Origin: Mycetohabitans rhizoxinica HKI 454
GTDB taxonomy: Bacteria; Pseudomonadota; Gammaproteobacteria; Burkholderiales; Burkholderiaceae
Direction: 5' to 3'
Assembly (NCBI RefSeq): GCF_000198775.1
Contig: NC_014722.1
Location: 1,121,735 to 1,185,734, forward strand
DNA length: 64,000 nt
Part shown: piece by piece, positions 28,793 through 37,723 of the stretch
Numbering within the stretch: position 1 is the stretch's first letter
Layout: every line of letters starts with the position of its first letter
Program-made: the position numbers and the translations under genes
The notes under the pieces: generated by a model
The model's database searches: none
Told to the model about the DNA's origin: nothing
Seen by the model: only the letters and a program-made list of their open reading frames with translations

Positions 28793-29563
28793 TCACGCCT
28801 TGTAGGACGGATCGATGCGCTCGACGCGGCGGATCAACGCAGCCAGCACGGCCTCGCCGGCGCCGGTGTCCGGCGAGAACTGCAACGCGTCGCGCGTGGC
28901 GCGCGCAGTGACGTGCGCGGGGATGGGGAGCACGTCACCGCGCATCGACTCAGTCAAAACCTGGATCTCGCACGCGCGATTTAGCGTCCACAGCAAGACG
29001 AACGCATGCGCCAGCGTGCGCCCGTGCGACAGCAATCCGTGGTTGCGCAGGATTAGCAGGCGCTTGTCGCTGAGCGAAGCCAATAGCCGCTGCTGTTCAT
29101 CTGCATGCACGGTGATGCCCTCGAATGTGTGATAGGCGACCATATCGTGCAGCTGTGCCGCATAGAAGTTCGAATACGACAATCCGTCGTGCATGCAGGC
29201 GACCGCCAGCCCGGCAGATGTATGTACGTGCATCACGCAATGTGCATCGTCCACGTTGCGATGGATCGCACTGTGAATGATGTAGCCGGCCGGGTTGATC
29301 GGATAGTCGCTGGTGCTCAGGATGTTGCCGTCCACGTCGATCTTCACCAGATTCGACGCAGTCACCTCATCATAGGTAAGGCCGAACGGATTGATCAGAA
29401 AATGCTTGTTTGGCCCCGGCACACGAAGCGTGATGTGATTGAAGATCAGTTCGGTCCAGCCGAGCAGGTGGAAGACCCGATAGGTGGCGGCGAGTTGCAC
29501 GCGGGCGTGCCATTCGTCGGCAGTGCACCAGGACGGGGGCGCCGTATGCTGCGGTGTGGCCAT
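28793..29563 (-). CDS. class II aldolase/adducin family protein
   Basis: A 256-residue zinc-dependent aldolase-type protein. The metal-site His residues are visible in HCVMHVHTSAG and later LLILRNHGLLSHG. The N-terminal LGWTELIFNHITLRVPG is typical of this adducin-like subgroup, whose natural substrate is often unknown. GGAGACGAAC precedes the ATG at 29563. It forms an operon with the ketopantoate reductase and is divergent from a MarR regulator with a large palindrome in between, which suggests control by that regulator. Confidence 0.9.
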   Translation of the reverse strand: MATPQHTAPPSWCTADEWHARVQLAATYRVFHLLGWTELIFNHITLRVPGPNKHFLINPFGLTYDEVTASNLVKIDVDGNILSTSDYPINPAGYIIHSAIHRNVDDAHCVMHVHTSAGLAVACMHDGLSYSNFYAAQLHDMVAYHTFEGITVHADEQQRLLASLSDKRLLILRNHGLLSHGRTLAHAFVLLWTLNRACEIQVLTESMRGDVLPIPAHVTARATRDALQFSPDTGAGEAVLAALIRRVERIDPSYKA

Positions 29564-29647
29564 GTTCGTCTCCTTGTGGCCGGCACATCATGCCGGTCGT
29601 GCCGGATCGGGCATCGGTGACTATCGTAACGGCTTATCGATGTGAGT

Positions 29648-29687
29648 GCAACCGATATGATGCGTGCGCACGCATCATATCGGTTGC
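29648..29687. promoter_or_regulatory. perfect 40-bp palindrome between class II aldolase and marR
   Basis: The left half GCAACCGATATGATGCGTGC (29648-29667) is followed directly by its exact reverse complement (29668-29687), with no spacer. It lies 84 bp upstream of the aldolase start and 165 bp upstream of the MarR start. The simplest reading is a bidirectional operator for the MarR protein, though 40 bp is long for one MarR dimer and could hold two sites. Confidence 0.9.
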
Positions 29688-29852
29688 CGGATGACGCAGA
29701 GAGCTGGCAGCGGGGATGGGTGGGGGCCGTGGTGGTGCGGCTTGATGGAGCAGACTGGAAAAGTGGATTGACAGAGGGTATCGCCAAAAAGTGTAAGCAG
29801 AGCGCCGGGGTAGCAATGGTATGCTGGATGCTCGTTTCACCATCGATTGTCA

Positions 29853-30320
29853 ATGTCCCGATCGTCCATGCGTACCCGACGTCCTGCTCCGAGCCCGATC
29901 GACCAGCTTTTCACTTATCGGCTGCATTGGCTCAAAAAGCTGACCGACAAGGTAATGAACGACGCATTTGTTGCCCGCCTGGGATTGCCGTTGACCGAGG
30001 CGCGCGTGCTGCTCAGCGTCGGCTCGTTCGGTCCGTTGTCGGTATCGGATCTCGGGCGCGCGTCGAACTTGGATCGCAGTCAGGCGAGTCGCGCCACCGA
30101 CGTGCTTGGCAAGAAGGGTTTGCTGACTAAAGAAGCGGACGAGGAAGACGGTCGTGGCGTGCGCATCGCGCTCACGACGAAAGGAGCCTTGTTGTTTCGC
30201 AAGGCCGCATCGATTTCCCGCGAACGCAACGATGCGATCCTCGCGGCGTTGTCCGAGGCTGAACGCGCGGCGCTGGACCAGGCGCTAGACAAGATTTTCG
30301 CGAGTGTGCTGCAAGGATAA
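29853..30320 (+). CDS. MarR-family transcriptional regulator
   Basis: About 155 residues. The winged helix-turn-helix is LSVSDLGRASNLDRSQASRA (recognition helix) with the wing KEADEEDGRGVRIALTTKG. Flanking helices (FTYRLHWLKKLTDKVMND and the C-terminal NDAILAALSEAERAALDQAL) form the dimer interface. MarR proteins usually repress their own gene and a divergent operon and release DNA on binding phenolic or similar ligands. The divergent aldolase/panE pair is the likely target. TTG 29847 and ATG 29868 are alternative starts. Confidence 0.9.
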   Translation: MSRSSMRTRRPAPSPIDQLFTYRLHWLKKLTDKVMNDAFVARLGLPLTEARVLLSVGSFGPLSVSDLGRASNLDRSQASRATDVLGKKGLLTKEADEEDGRGVRIALTTKGALLFRKAASISRERNDAILAALSEAERAALDQALDKIFASVLQG

Positions 30321-30695
30321 CGTGTGGCGCGGGCATCCGGGCCGGCACACATCCGAGACGCCAATGCCCCATTCTTGCTGGGATAAATTGCCGCGATGAT
30401 CGCATAAGCGCCGTGCGCAGTCATTGGAATGTTTGCTCGATCCTTTCCGAGGGTTTTTCCGCGTAAATTAGACAGACAGGTCTGCCTATTATCGATTTGT
30501 CACGACTCCGATGGCCCAACACTGGGCTCGACCGCTCGCCGGTAACCGTCGTAGTGGACGAGATTGCAAAAATGGCGGACCTGGTTCGTGCAAGTGACCG
30601 CGCGCTTCGGCCTGGGCGCGTCGCGGATCCCGCTTTGCTTTACGGTATCGGCTGTCCGTCGCCGGCACGCTTGCAATCTTCAACGCATAAACAAT
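30321..30695. other. upstream region of chitosanase
   Basis: About 375 bases without a gene. It contains the TetR-type dyad described separately, followed by TATTAT (30487-30492), which could be a -10 overlapping the dyad. No ribosome site of good quality is visible before ATG 30696. Confidence 0.4.
30469..30488. promoter_or_regulatory. TetR-type operator-like dyad
   Basis: TAGACAGACAGGTCTGCCTA is an imperfect palindrome (TAGnCAGAC-NN-GTCTGnCTA). The pattern closely resembles operators of AcrR/TtgR-like TetR repressors upstream of efflux genes. Here it lies about 210 bp upstream of the chitosanase start. No TetR gene is in the neighbourhood. Confidence 0.5.
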
Positions 30696-31793
30696 ATGGA
30701 GTCTGCCTTGAACCAATTGATTTCAAAGACGTTGACGCGCATGTCTTGTGCCGTTGCTATGGGCCTTGGCCTGTTGGCCGTCTCTGGCATGGCACGCGCC
30801 GACGATGCGCAGCCGAACAGCGAACCCTGCGACGCGCCTTGGGACGCCAAGACGATCTACCAGGGCGGTGAGGTAGTCAGTTACGCCGGGCGAAACTACA
30901 CTGCGGCCTACTGGACGCAGGGCAACGCGCCAGACCTGAACAGTGGCGACGGTAATACTGGCCAGCCGTGGCGTGTCGGGCAAACTTGCAATGCGGTCGC
31001 CAACGTGGCTAGCGGCAATCCGGACGCCAATTTCTCCCCTGCGACACTGCAATTCTTGAAGAAGAACACGGGTTTGGACGGCGAGCAGTGGAACAACATC
31101 ATGAAGCTAATCAACAAGCCGGAGCAGGACTCGCTGCAATGGACGAAGTACTATGGGTACTGTCAGAACATCCATGATGATCGTGGCTATACGATCGGGA
31201 TTTTCGGCGCGACCACGGGCGGTTCGAACGATACCGGACCTGACGGTCCCGAGCTATTCAAGACGTTCGATGCGCTCAGTGGTGCCAAGATTCCGTCTGC
31301 GGAAGGTGGACTGACCCGTATTGGTGCGCATGGCAAGATGTCCGGCTCGATCTTAAAGATCTCGGACAGCAGCAAGACTTTTTGTAGCAAGGTCAAAGCC
31401 CAACAGAACAACCCGACGTGGCGCGAGGCGATGTGGCGCACGTTCTACAACGTGGACATCCAATACAGCGTGCAACAGGCTCGCCAGCGCGGCTTTGACA
31501 GCGCGCTGACGATCGGATCGTTCGTTGACACGGCGTTGAACCAGGGGGCGGACGGCGGCGGAGACTCGCTGAAGGCGCTGCTCGCGCGCTCCGGCGATAG
31601 CCCGAACGAGAAGACCTTCATGACGCGGTTCTATGCCGAACGGGCCAAGGTCGTCGACACGCACGACTACAATACCTCGCCCAACGGTAAAAACCGGGTC
31701 AAGCAATGGAGCAAGCTGATGGACCAAGGCGAGACGGACTTGAAGAACGCCGACGCGGCGATCGTCAAGGTCACGAACTGGCAATTGCACTAG
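30696..31793 (+). CDS. secreted chitosanase, GH46, with chitin-binding module
   Basis: A 365-residue secreted enzyme cleaving beta-1,4 bonds in chitosan. A signal peptide (AVAMGLGLLAVSGMARA) is followed by a CBM5/12-type module (~45-98: APWDAKTIYQGGEVVSYAGR, YWTQG, PWRVGQTC). The GH46 domain has the catalytic Glu143 in KPEQDSLQW and Asp161 in IHDDRGYTIGIFG, 18 residues apart as in Streptomyces N174 chitosanase. ATG 30696 is chosen because it opens directly into the signal peptide. Chitosan is abundant in Mucoromycota walls, so the enzyme fits a fungus-associated lifestyle. Export beyond the outer membrane would be by type II secretion. Confidence 0.93.
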   Translation: MESALNQLISKTLTRMSCAVAMGLGLLAVSGMARADDAQPNSEPCDAPWDAKTIYQGGEVVSYAGRNYTAAYWTQGNAPDLNSGDGNTGQPWRVGQTCNAVANVASGNPDANFSPATLQFLKKNTGLDGEQWNNIMKLINKPEQDSLQWTKYYGYCQNIHDDRGYTIGIFGATTGGSNDTGPDGPELFKTFDALSGAKIPSAEGGLTRIGAHGKMSGSILKISDSSKTFCSKVKAQQNNPTWREAMWRTFYNVDIQYSVQQARQRGFDSALTIGSFVDTALNQGADGGGDSLKALLARSGDSPNEKTFMTRFYAERAKVVDTHDYNTSPNGKNRVKQWSKLMDQGETDLKNADAAIVKVTNWQLH

Positions 31794-31846
31794 CCGTCGG
31801 GCGTCACAGGGCCGTCAGCCGCGGCGCGTCGTGCGCGGCGGGCGGC

Positions 31847-32188
31847 TTAGACGCCGAGCAACTCCACCTCGAACACGAGCGTTGCATTTGGCGGGATGAC
31901 ACCGCCTGCGCCGCGTGCGCCATAGCCCAATTGCGGCGGGATCGTCAGCCGGCGCACGCCGCCCACGCGCATTCCCTGCACGCCTTCGTCCCAGCCTCGG
32001 ATGACCATGCCGGCGCCCAGTGCGAACGAAAACGGCTGGTTGCGGTCCTTGCTGGAATCGAACTTCTGTCCGTCGATAAGCCAGCCGGTGTAGTGCACGC
32101 TGACCGTCTGGCCTGCTTGAGCTTGCGCGCCGGCACCTTTGGTCAAATCATCGTATTGCAGCCCGGAGGCGGTCGTTACAGTGGCCAT
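31847..32188 (-). CDS. FKBP-type peptidyl-prolyl cis-trans isomerase
   Basis: A 113-residue single FKBP domain: [53 protein letters not shown] and [13 protein letters not shown]. Aromatic active-site residues (Tyr, Phe, Trp, Tyr) are conserved. No signal peptide, so it acts in the cytoplasm. The ATG at 32188 has AAGGAA upstream. The open frame upstream to 32449 is not part of the family. Confidence 0.95.
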   Translation of the reverse strand: MATVTTASGLQYDDLTKGAGAQAQAGQTVSVHYTGWLIDGQKFDSSKDRNQPFSFALGAGMVIRGWDEGVQGMRVGGVRRLTIPPQLGYGARGAGGVIPPNATLVFEVELLGV

Positions 32189-32420
32189 GGCGGGAATTCC
32201 TTGAGTCAAAAGCCGACATCGTAGCGCAAACGGCCGGGCACCAGCGGGATCGAGCCTTGCTAGAAGGGGAGCCTTGCTGAGGTCTGGCTCCGACCTGCAC
32301 AGGCAGTGGCGTGAGCCGGATCCTTTGTCGGCGCGGATCGTGACAGCGCCAGCGCGATGCCTATAATACCCGTCACGGCTTGGCGTTCCGGTCCGTGCTT
32401 TGCCAAATGGAGAAATTGTA

Positions 32421-33203
32421 TTGAGTCGCTCTATTCCTGCATCGGGCAACTTTGACGGTGAGCCCGACGATGCATTGGCCGCCCGCGCGGCCTACCTGCA
32501 GACCGTTGCCGCCTTATTTGCGCGCGATCGCGTGTTGTCGGTGGCGTCGCATGACTTGCGCAGTCCGCTCAACGGCATTCACAGTTGGATCTACGTCTTG
32601 GAGAGCAAGGTGGGGCAGGCCGAGCCCACCATTGCGCGAGCATTGGCCGGCTTGCGCACGGGCGTGGAGCAGCAGGTACGCATCATCGAAGATGTCATCG
32701 ATGCTACCCGCGCGCAAAGCAAGGCGCTGCCGCTGGACAAGATGATGCTCGACGTCGAACGTATCGTCGCGCACGTTGTGCAATGTCTGGATGCGACTTT
32801 CGCGCGCGAACGCGCCACGGCGATCGAGGTACGTTGGCCGCCGTCGCGTATCTCGATCGTGGCGGACGGCGCGCGCATTGCGCAGGCGCTGTGGGCGGCG
32901 TTGGCGTATGCCGTGGACGCATCGCGTCCTGGCGGGGCGGTCAGCATGGAAAACGTCTTTGAGGACGGCGTATGGCGGGCGAGTATCCGGTTCCAGCCGT
33001 CCGATGCGCTGACTAACCCGGACTTGCCCCATGCGTTCGAACCATTCCTGCGCGGGACGACACCGGTGCAGGGCACCGACGGGATGCCGCTCGCCCTGTC
33101 CGTCACGCAGCGCGTCGTGCTGGCGCACGGCGGCAAATCGAGTGCGGCGAGCGGGACCGATGGTTTCACCTCGATCGCGTTGACGTTGCCCGAGCGCGGA
33201 TGA
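32421..33203 (+). CDS. histidine-kinase-like protein with degenerate ATPase domain
   Basis: About 260 residues, with no membrane span or sensor domain. The dimerisation H-box is intact: [20 protein letters not shown]. The ATP-binding half keeps the general layout but lacks key motifs. The N-box reads [16 protein letters not shown] without the metal-binding Asn. The DxGxG box is absent ([11 protein letters not shown]). The G2 region is only [18 protein letters not shown]. It may be a pseudokinase or phosphotransfer/phosphatase protein. The start appears to be TTG 32421, with GGAGA 7 bases upstream. Confidence 0.75.
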   Translation: MSRSIPASGNFDGEPDDALAARAAYLQTVAALFARDRVLSVASHDLRSPLNGIHSWIYVLESKVGQAEPTIARALAGLRTGVEQQVRIIEDVIDATRAQSKALPLDKMMLDVERIVAHVVQCLDATFARERATAIEVRWPPSRISIVADGARIAQALWAALAYAVDASRPGGAVSMENVFEDGVWRASIRFQPSDALTNPDLPHAFEPFLRGTTPVQGTDGMPLALSVTQRVVLAHGGKSSAASGTDGFTSIALTLPERG

Positions 33204-33400
33204 GCAGGCCGCCGGGCGTCGCGCTGTCAACCGCAGGCCCGCTTGCGATCATGGCGCGTGCGGCGTGCGCGCCTCGTCGGCCGCGCTGCCGTGCAGCGTA
33301 CCCAGGGCGGCGCGTGATGCCGTGCAGCTGGGCTGCCCCGCATCTGCTACGTGACACCAGACGCATACGGAGACGGCGCGCCGGGGCTATCATCGACATC

Positions 33401-34147
33401 ATGAACGAGGCTTCTGACCGTTTTGTCGCGTTCCATCCGTGGAATGACACAGGGCGCGACTTCGTCGTCGGGGATTTGCACGGCTGCACCGATGCGCTGC
33501 GCTATCTGTTAGCGCAGGTGAGGTTCCATGGGGCGCACGACCGTCTGTTTTCGGTGGGAGACCTGGTCGATCGTGGGGAGCATCCTGTTGAGGCGCTCAC
33601 GTTGTTAGAAATGCCATGGTTCTTCGCGGTCAAGGGCAATCACGAGGCGGTGATGTGCGACGTGGCCGACGGCGTGTTGCCACAGACGGTTTGGGACTCG
33701 GTAGGCGGTGCGTGGGCGCGCGCGCTGCCGGCCGAGATGCTGAGCCGCTACGCGGCGCACGTCAGGCGCTTGCCGCTGGCGCGTGTCGTAGGCAGCGGCG
33801 AGCGGCGCTTCAACGTGCTGCATGCTGAGTTCTTCGGCGACGACCTCACGCTGGATGCCGCGCAATTTGATGAGCGCACGCGCGCGCGCCTACTATGGGG
33901 GCGGCAGTTGATCACAGGCCGGGGCGACCCGCGCGTGCAGCGGGGACTATCGCATACTTACTGCGGACATACGCCGGTGCCCGAGGTCCGCACGGTTGGC
34001 GCGCAGACGTTCGTCGATACAGGCGCGTTCTTGCCGCATGGTGTGCTGTCGATAGTGAATGTGCATAGCGGCCGCATCCATGCGATCTCGACTCACGAGG
34101 CGCTGCGGCGGGGTGCCGCGTCGTTGGACTGGCCCACGCACGGTTAG
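33401..34147 (+). CDS. metallophosphatase (PrpA/ApaH-like Ser/Thr phosphatase fold)
   Basis: A 248-residue calcineurin-like phosphoesterase. The metal site motifs are VVGDLHGC, VGDLVDRGEHP, VKGNHEAVM and CGHTPVPEV, in order. The short form resembles bacterial PrpA/PrpB and lambda phosphatase, which dephosphorylate phosphoproteins, or ApaH, which cleaves Ap4A. The substrate cannot be told from the sequence. Its 3' end overlaps the RES toxin gene on the other strand by 4 bp. Confidence 0.88.
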   Translation: MNEASDRFVAFHPWNDTGRDFVVGDLHGCTDALRYLLAQVRFHGAHDRLFSVGDLVDRGEHPVEALTLLEMPWFFAVKGNHEAVMCDVADGVLPQTVWDSVGGAWARALPAEMLSRYAAHVRRLPLARVVGSGERRFNVLHAEFFGDDLTLDAAQFDERTRARLLWGRQLITGRGDPRVQRGLSHTYCGHTPVPEVRTVGAQTFVDTGAFLPHGVLSIVNVHSGRIHAISTHEALRRGAASLDWPTHG

Positions 34148-34920
34148 CCGACCTGGGTCAGTTCGAACACGACGTCGATGCGGCTGCCGTTCCAGTTGTA
34201 TTCCAGATAGGCGGCATGGTGGCATTGCCGCAGCAGCGTGGTCCGGAACGCTGCCAGGCACTCGCCCTGCGGGTCGCGCACGGAAGGATACGCGATGCCC
34301 GCATGGCCCGCATGGCGGGCGGCTGTGCCGAGCGCCTGGCCGAATGTGTAGTCATGCGGATGCAGGATGGTCGGCGCGAGGGCATTGCGTTGCTCACGCA
34401 GATCCAGCACGCTGCCTTGCGCGTTAACCGTGTAGAGTCGCATTGGCTGGCGCATCGGCGGCTCATGCGTTGCCGACAGGAACAACGCGGTGTGATAGCG
34501 GGTTTCGGCGATCGCGGTACGTGCGTCGCGCGCGCAATAGAACACGCCGAATGTGCCCGGCGAGAAGCGACTGCCAGCGGGATTCAGATGGGTGAGCGCC
34601 GCCATGATCGGACCGTAGCCTGGACCGAAGCGGCGCTCCTCGGGGGGCACCAGGTCGATTTCGCCGACTTCAGTGCGCAGGCGATCGTTGGTGATCGCCT
34701 CGAGCGCGTACAGCGCGTCGAAATCGCTGGCTGATGCGATACGATCGAACAGGTTGATCGCCGGCAAGCGTGTTGGCACGACCCGGTAGGCAGGCTGCCA
34801 CTGGAGCGTGGCGATGGGCCAGCAGCCCGGGTCGCGTAGCGCCGCAAGGGGTGGCTCCCGGACCTCACTTTGAGTGTTGCCGGAAGGCTGAGCAGTGCTG
34901 TACTCGTCGTTCAAGCCCAA
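34144..34920 (-). CDS. RES-domain toxin of a RES/Xre toxin-antitoxin pair
   Basis: A 258-residue protein. The RES domain covers ~45-255 and shows its three name residues: Arg in PAYRVVPTRLP, Glu in TAIAETRYHTALF and Ser in IAYPSVRDPQGECLA. RES toxins break down NAD+ (ADP-ribosyltransferase-like fold), stopping growth until neutralised. The start at 34920 overlaps the antitoxin stop by 10 bp, the usual translational coupling. There is an N-terminal extension of ~40 residues compared with the shortest members. Confidence 0.9.
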   Translation of the reverse strand: MGLNDEYSTAQPSGNTQSEVREPPLAALRDPGCWPIATLQWQPAYRVVPTRLPAINLFDRIASASDFDALYALEAITNDRLRTEVGEIDLVPPEERRFGPGYGPIMAALTHLNPAGSRFSPGTFGVFYCARDARTAIAETRYHTALFLSATHEPPMRQPMRLYTVNAQGSVLDLREQRNALAPTILHPHDYTFGQALGTAARHAGHAGIAYPSVRDPQGECLAAFRTTLLRQCHHAAYLEYNWNGSRIDVVFELTQVG

Positions 34921-35348
34921 CCTCCGCGCATTGCGTCAAGGTATTGCCGCACGGCGACCAGGTCGCTGAGATTGCCTGCCAGCATCCGGTCCAGCGCGCG
35001 CTTGCCGTTGAACGGTGGCGCGCTGTTGGGTCGCTTGACCCAGCCGTCGGCGAGATCCGGCTGCGGCAGCAGGATCTGCAGCGCCTTGTAAATGCCGAGC
35101 AAATGCGAGAGCCGCTCGAGCGTATCGCGTGACAGCCGTGCCGCATCGGGCGCGGCCTTCCACTTGAAGAACGTCGAGCGCCCCGGGGAGCCCAGCAGCA
35201 CGAGTTGTTCATCGACCGACAGTTGCCAGTCATGGGCAATATTGAAGAACGCACGCAGTCCAGCGGTGGACATTTCGGCCAGCGTTGGCTGGCTGGCGGG
35301 CGGTATCGGCGCGGCGGCCCCGTCAGCGACTCGAATTGGACGGCTCAT
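34911..35348 (-). CDS. Xre/MbcA/ParS-type antitoxin
   Basis: About 145 residues. An N-terminal Xre-like DNA-binding part (LSVDEQLVLLGSPGRSTFFKWK) is followed by the toxin-binding domain (LERLSHLLGIYKALQILLPQPDLADGWV, seen as LERLSHLLGIYKALQ plus ADGWVKRPN, and FNGKRALDRMLAG). The C-terminus normally blocks the NAD+ pocket of the RES toxin. ATG 35348 has GAGG upstream; ATG 35360 is possible. It heads the operon and probably represses it through the dyad at 35371-35389. Confidence 0.9.
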   Translation of the reverse strand: MSRPIRVADGAAAPIPPASQPTLAEMSTAGLRAFFNIAHDWQLSVDEQLVLLGSPGRSTFFKWKAAPDAARLSRDTLERLSHLLGIYKALQILLPQPDLADGWVKRPNSAPPFNGKRALDRMLAGNLSDLVAVRQYLDAMRGGWA

Positions 35349-35370
35349 CGGGTACCTCATCTAAGTGTGA

Positions 35371-35389
35371 ACTATTAGGCTAATATAGT
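35371..35389 (-). promoter_or_regulatory. dyad operator overlapping promoter of the Xre/RES operon
   Basis: ACTATTAGGCTAATATAGT is an imperfect inverted repeat (ACTAT-TAG-G-CTA-AT-A-TAGT) 23 bp upstream of the antitoxin start. On the minus strand it includes TATATT, a good -10. An operator overlapping the -10 fits autorepression by the antitoxin-toxin complex. Confidence 0.55.
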
Positions 35390-35537
35390 CCATACAAAGA
35401 TTTTTACAAGTCGGCCAAACGGCTAATTCACTTGCTTGGCACTCCGTGCTCGTCCAGACGCGCGAACAGCAGGCGATCTGCCAGCCACACTGCGATCAAC
35501 GTCATGCCTATCAACGGGAACACGACGCCGGTCGCGG

Positions 35538-36332
35538 TTATGCGAGCGTATCGACCACACCACCGTCCACGCGCAATGCGGCACCGGTTGTGGCGCTGGC
35601 TTGCGGCGAGCACACGTACACGACCATGTTCGCGACTTCCTCGGGCGTGGCCGCACGACGCAGGATCGAGCTGCCGCGATGGGTCACGACGAATTCGTCG
35701 GCGGCTTGCTCGACGCTTTTACCTTGTTCACGCGCCGGTTGTTCGAGCATCGCCCGAAAGCCCGCCGACAGCGTTGGCCCCGGTAGTACGGAATTGACGG
35801 TGACGCCGCTGCCGGCTGCGTATTTCGCGATGCCGCGCGCGATCGACAACTGCCCCGTCTTGGAGAAGCCGTATGCAAGCATGTCTGGTGGGATGTTGAG
35901 CGCCGACTCCGATGAGATGAACACCACACGCCCCCAGCGGCGCTCCATCATGCCTTTCAAGTAGCTGCGTGTCAGCCGCACGCCGGACATGATGTTCGCT
36001 TCGAAATAGCGGTGCCAATCCTCGTCGGGCGTCGAGAAGATGTCACCGGGCCCGAACACGCCAAGGTTATTCACCAGGATGTCGACGTCGGGAAACGTGG
36101 CGCTGAACGCATCACAACCGTGTGCATACGACAGGTCCGCGGCGAAGCCGCGCAGCGCGGCGTCCGGCACGGCTGCGCGGATCGTGCGCAATGCGTTGTC
36201 TACGCAATCCTGCTTGCGGCCGTTGACGATCGTGAGCGCGCCGGCTGCGGCCAAACCTGTCGCGATCGCGAGTCCAATGCCGGCGGTCGAGCCGCTGACG
36301 GCGGCGGTTTTTCCTGACAGATCGATTTTCAT
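35538..36332 (-). CDS. short-chain dehydrogenase/reductase
   Basis: A 264-residue SDR. Cofactor site AAVSGSTAGIGLAIATGLAA (TGxxxGIG-like), NNLGVFGPG (NNAG-like), catalytic Ser in FISSESALN and Tyr/Lys in YGFSKTG (YxxxK read as YGFSK). The C-terminal RVDGGVVDTLA is typical. The substrate is unknown; the 3-oxoacyl-reductase-like set is closest. ATG 36332 is chosen because the fold starts right after (KIDLSGKTAAVSG); an open frame extends to 36530 without support. Confidence 0.92.
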   Translation of the reverse strand: MKIDLSGKTAAVSGSTAGIGLAIATGLAAAGALTIVNGRKQDCVDNALRTIRAAVPDAALRGFAADLSYAHGCDAFSATFPDVDILVNNLGVFGPGDIFSTPDEDWHRYFEANIMSGVRLTRSYLKGMMERRWGRVVFISSESALNIPPDMLAYGFSKTGQLSIARGIAKYAAGSGVTVNSVLPGPTLSAGFRAMLEQPAREQGKSVEQAADEFVVTHRGSSILRRAATPEEVANMVVYVCSPQASATTGAALRVDGGVVDTLA

Positions 36333-36504
36333 CGCGAATGCTCCACTTGTTGACAGTGAAAGGAGGTCGTCGGGAGTGTCATCGTAGCGAAAGCTTGCCG
36401 GGCCAGCTTGGCGTGCTGACCGGCACGATGCCGTGCGCGTCGTCATGCGCTCAATCGTAGCGCATGCGCCGCCGACATGAGAACCCGGTGAGCGTGTCAC
36501 GCCA

Positions 36505-36547
36505 CAAAAAAATGCCGCAACTCGGGGCACGTTCCCCGGTTGCGGCC
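36505..36547 (-). terminator. Rho-independent terminator of HU-like gene
   Basis: On the minus strand, GCCGCAACCGGGG pairs with CCCCGAGTTGCGGC, followed by ATTTTTTT. It lies about 40 bp after the HU-like stop codon. Confidence 0.85.
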
Positions 36548-36588
36548 TTTGCTCCGTGCGCGCGCCGAGCGCGGCACGTGTTGCTCGC

Positions 36589-37041
36589 TTACGCTGCAGC
36601 GTCCTTGAGCTTCTTCAGCGCACGTGTCTTGATGCGAACCGTGGCCGGCTTTGCATCAAACCAGCGTTCCTCGCCGGTAAACGGATCCTTGCCGAAACGG
36701 CGCTTCTTGGCCGGCACGGCTTGCACCGTGATTTTCAGCAGGCCGGGCAGCGTGAACTCGCCCACGCCCTTTTTGTGCACGGCGCCGAGGACCGTCTGCT
36801 CCAGCGCGGCGAGCACGGCCTTAGCGGCCTTGGGCTCGACTTGTGCGCGTTCGGCGATATGGGCGCTGAGGCTGGCCTTCGTGAAAGTCTCCTTGATCGG
36901 GGCAGCGACGCCGTTGGCGACAGCCACCTTTTTCGCAGGGGCTTTCTTTGCAGGGGCCTTTTTGGCAGGGGCCTTTGTCGCAGCAGCTTTTTTCGCTACA
37001 GGTTTTGCAGAGGTTTTCGTCGTCGGTTTTTTTGTGGCCAT
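36589..37041 (-). CDS. HU-like nucleoid protein with histone-H1-like lysine-rich tail
   Basis: A 150-residue protein. Residues 1-45 are a Lys/Ala/Pro tail with repeated PAKKA units (KAPAKKAPAKKAPAKK), as in histone H1-like proteins. Residues ~50-150 form an HU-type DNA-binding domain (FTKASLSAHIAERAQVEPK, GVGEFTLPGLLKITVQ, and the arm KKRRFGKDPFTGEERWFDAKP). It should bind and compact DNA. This tail-plus-HU form is found in Burkholderia and Bordetella. The tail's repeat number may vary by slippage. Confidence 0.93.
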   Translation of the reverse strand: MATKKPTTKTSAKPVAKKAAATKAPAKKAPAKKAPAKKVAVANGVAAPIKETFTKASLSAHIAERAQVEPKAAKAVLAALEQTVLGAVHKKGVGEFTLPGLLKITVQAVPAKKRRFGKDPFTGEERWFDAKPATVRIKTRALKKLKDAAA

Positions 37042-37723
37042 CGTATTGAAATGCCCGGTAGTTAAGAACCCTCGCCGGAGCCGCGCGTCACGCGTTTATC
37101 CGACGAGTGGCTTATTCTACGTTGGCTGATGGACTTGTCGCTAGCTACGTTCTCTTAAGCGCAACATTGTTGACGTCTTTGGACTCGGTGCGGCATGCGG
37201 CGATGAGGCGCGTACCTGCATGCTGCACGCTTAGCACCGGGATATCCTGCATCCAAGAGGGGACGGCCGCGGCGCAGCGCTGCGTGGTCGTGCCGCGGTC
37301 ACCGCCTAACAGCGTGTCATCGCAGGGCGCCTGTGATCGAGCTGACGTGTCCTGTCCGGCTGATGCCCATCTGCGAACCGTTCTTCAGCTCTCATGGCTT
37401 GCACAGGTCATCGACGTGAGCGCGAACGTGGCGTGGACTTGTTTCGACACGGACAACGGTGCATTACACTGAAGCAGGCTGCTGGCTTGCGAGCAACGCA
37501 TCGCACGGCATCGGCAACTTGTGGTGATTGTGTTGGCGCCGGCAATGACGCGGTGATCGCGTTGCAGCGGGCTGCACGGCTGCCGCTCGGCGACATGCAA
37601 CGTGGGTTCATCCGCGACTATGCGGTGACGGGCCAGTCGATCAATGCGGCTGCCGCAGGTCGGCGATTGTCCCTATTGAAATAGCCGAAGCCGGCTAAGA
37701 CGGCTCACGGCACTAAAACGTTG
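37042..37723. other. gene-free stretch of about 680 bases
   Basis: It holds the promoter of the HU-like gene. Plus-strand frames at 37107-37472 and 37394-37684 (the latter with AVIALQRAARLPLGDMQRGF) have no family I recognise and start without ribosome sites. It may be a decayed gene. Confidence 0.35.

Noticed and set aside
35423-35613. Minus-strand frame with LIGMTLIAVWLADRLLFARL
   Set aside because: A hydrophobic stretch right after the SDR gene, but most of the frame overlaps the SDR and there is no start; at best a remnant.
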